Shown: positions 62,801 through 64,000 of the stretch, piece after piece
Layout: each line of letters starts with the position of its first letter
How positions within the stretch are numbered: the first letter of the stretch is position 1
Position numbers and translations under genes: made by a program
The notes under the pieces: model-generated
What the model was told of the DNA's origin: nothing
Seen by the model: the letters and a program-made list of their open reading frames with translations, nothing else
Databases searched by the model: none
From: Actinernus sp. WN-2022
Lineage: Eukaryota; Cnidaria; Anthozoa; Actiniaria; Actinernidae
DNA length: 64,000 nt
Direction: 5' to 3'
NCBI GenBank assembly: GCA_030867875.1
Contig: JAOWCC010000091.1
Span: forward strand, 558,001 to 622,000

Positions 62801-64000
62801 ACATTTCTGATAATAGGTTAGGGGAGGTATGTTGCTTAGTTGTGGAGTTATTTTAGGCTAAACATGACTCAAAATCAGGTTTTTCAATAAAAAAAATCTG
62901 TCCCTCTTCAAAACATGAAATTTCAAACGGCCATGGGTTCATACCGTTAAGATATTAACGACGCGCAAGGACACTTTTGAATAGACCTACTTCTGGGCTA
63001 TCAGAAAGCTCCTGATAAGTTTTCTCAGAAATGACGTCATCGCGAGATATGGTGCCACAAACATGGCTCAAACACGATATTTAACTCAAAATTGTGATAA
63101 TACTCTTCATCCAAATCGAAAACTGAATACAGCAATGTGTAACTGGGACCGGGGCAATCTTTTTGATGGTTAGATAATCTTCGACTGTTTGCTGTCTTAG
63201 ACCCGCTTCCCTTGAGGTACTCTCAGAAATTTTACGCTATAGCAACAGCCAATATTTGTCCAAACGTCATAATTTAGCTGTCATTTTAATTTTTAGCTCA
63301 TTTGCATAAAACGTGAATTTATAATGAGGTAAAAATCCAACTTCGCCGCATTAATAGTTAATCCAAACATTTCACCTGAATAGTGTAGATATGATAACGC
63401 ATAACGACCTCTCAAAATGTGATTTGATTTGCATAAAATTAAGGGGTTCAAAACGCTACTTTAAAAAAACACTAACCCTGAGCCATGATTACCAAATTTA
63501 AAAGTTGATTAAAAATCAGGGATTTGTTCAAAACAGTTGATATTTGGATATTGTGTAGTACTCGACAGTATCCTTCAGCAACATATTTTTTATAGATATT
63601 TACCTCAATTTTGAATCTATAATTAGTATGTCAGTTATTTTCCAATTACATGAACTCATCTAGTTCCTACGCCTTTAATTCTTGACCAAATTGAATAATA
63701 TTCACCAGGCTTATGGAATATAAATGTAGGTACAACATACTGAAAGATTGTCGGTACTGCATTTTACTTTAAGGAGTTATGTACAAAAATGTGAACATCA
63801 GAAAATATACCAAAAATAATTCAGTAATATTTCTTTCCGGACAGCTTAAAGCGCTCGAAGGGCGCGTTCTAGAGCATATTAAAAAACAAATTTTGGATGA
63901 ATTTGAAAAAATAAAAAAAAATTGCTATATACATTTTTCTTCATATTCAATTGCTCATAACTTTAAAACTAAAATAGAAATAAAATAAAATAAAACTAAG
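62801..64000. other. Noncoding AT-rich DNA
   Basis: No gene, RNA or clear repeat recognised to the end of the window. Confidence 0.4.

Overview
The window looks like nuclear DNA of a marine invertebrate, most likely a cnidarian such as a coral or sea anemone. It is AT-rich, has spliced genes with GT/AG introns, carries tRNA-derived SINEs and many short inverted-repeat transposons, and holds gene families that I associate with anthozoan genomes. The organism is an inference; no taxonomic marker gene is present. Almost everything recognisable is mobile or viral in origin.

Layout. 1-2563: noncoding with one SINE. 2564-7588: a complete ISL2EU-type DNA transposon with ~77-bp terminal inverted repeats (TIRs) and two convergent spliced genes, a SAP/SWIM/YqaJ nuclease and a THAP/DDE transposase, with a small MITE nested between them. 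7589-13271: noncoding with diverged duplications, a foldback element and a tyrosine-recombinase fragment. 13272-14000: a broken piggyBac transposase that stops where a viral fragment begins. 14013-about 19560: viral fragment II, with an F-box/ankyrin gene, a small cysteine-rich gene and a family-B DNA polymerase carrying one frameshift. 21281-21560: a 13-bp minisatellite. 21.9-24.3 and 24.6-29.3 kb: two decayed multi-copy genes. 29.3-37.5 kb: host DNA with MITEs, a decayed P2X7-tail-like gene and three phase-compatible exons of an apparently intact gene.

37538-53346: the main feature, a ~15.8-kb Polinton/Maverick (adintovirus-like) provirus with ~300-bp TIRs and open core genes: protein-primed-type PolB, DD34E integrase, packaging ATPase, candidate double-jelly-roll major capsid protein, candidate penton/minor capsid protein, a TFIIB/VLTF3-like factor, a zinc-finger protein, a TIR-adjacent early gene and six unassigned proteins, all six with predicted membrane or hydrophobic segments. 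I found no adenain-like protease. Genes are intronless and packed head-to-head from tiny shared promoters and tail-to-tail with overlapping stops. The two outermost genes are driven inward from identical promoters inside the TIRs. Each TIR ends in a ~130-bp palindrome, and three near-identical hairpins lie at gene boundaries.

53.4-64 kb: a possible host exon, then degenerate dispersed repeats surrounding a multi-exon tyrosine-recombinase (Crypton-like) gene with two frameshifts.

How the parts fit: the provirus carries replication (PolB), integration (INT), transcription (TFIIB-like), packaging (ATPase) and shell (MCP, penton) functions, so it is virus-like rather than a simple transposon. 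Fragment II shares a zinc-finger gene and an upstream sequence module with it but has a different polymerase type, which suggests a second, partly deleted virus lineage in the same genome.
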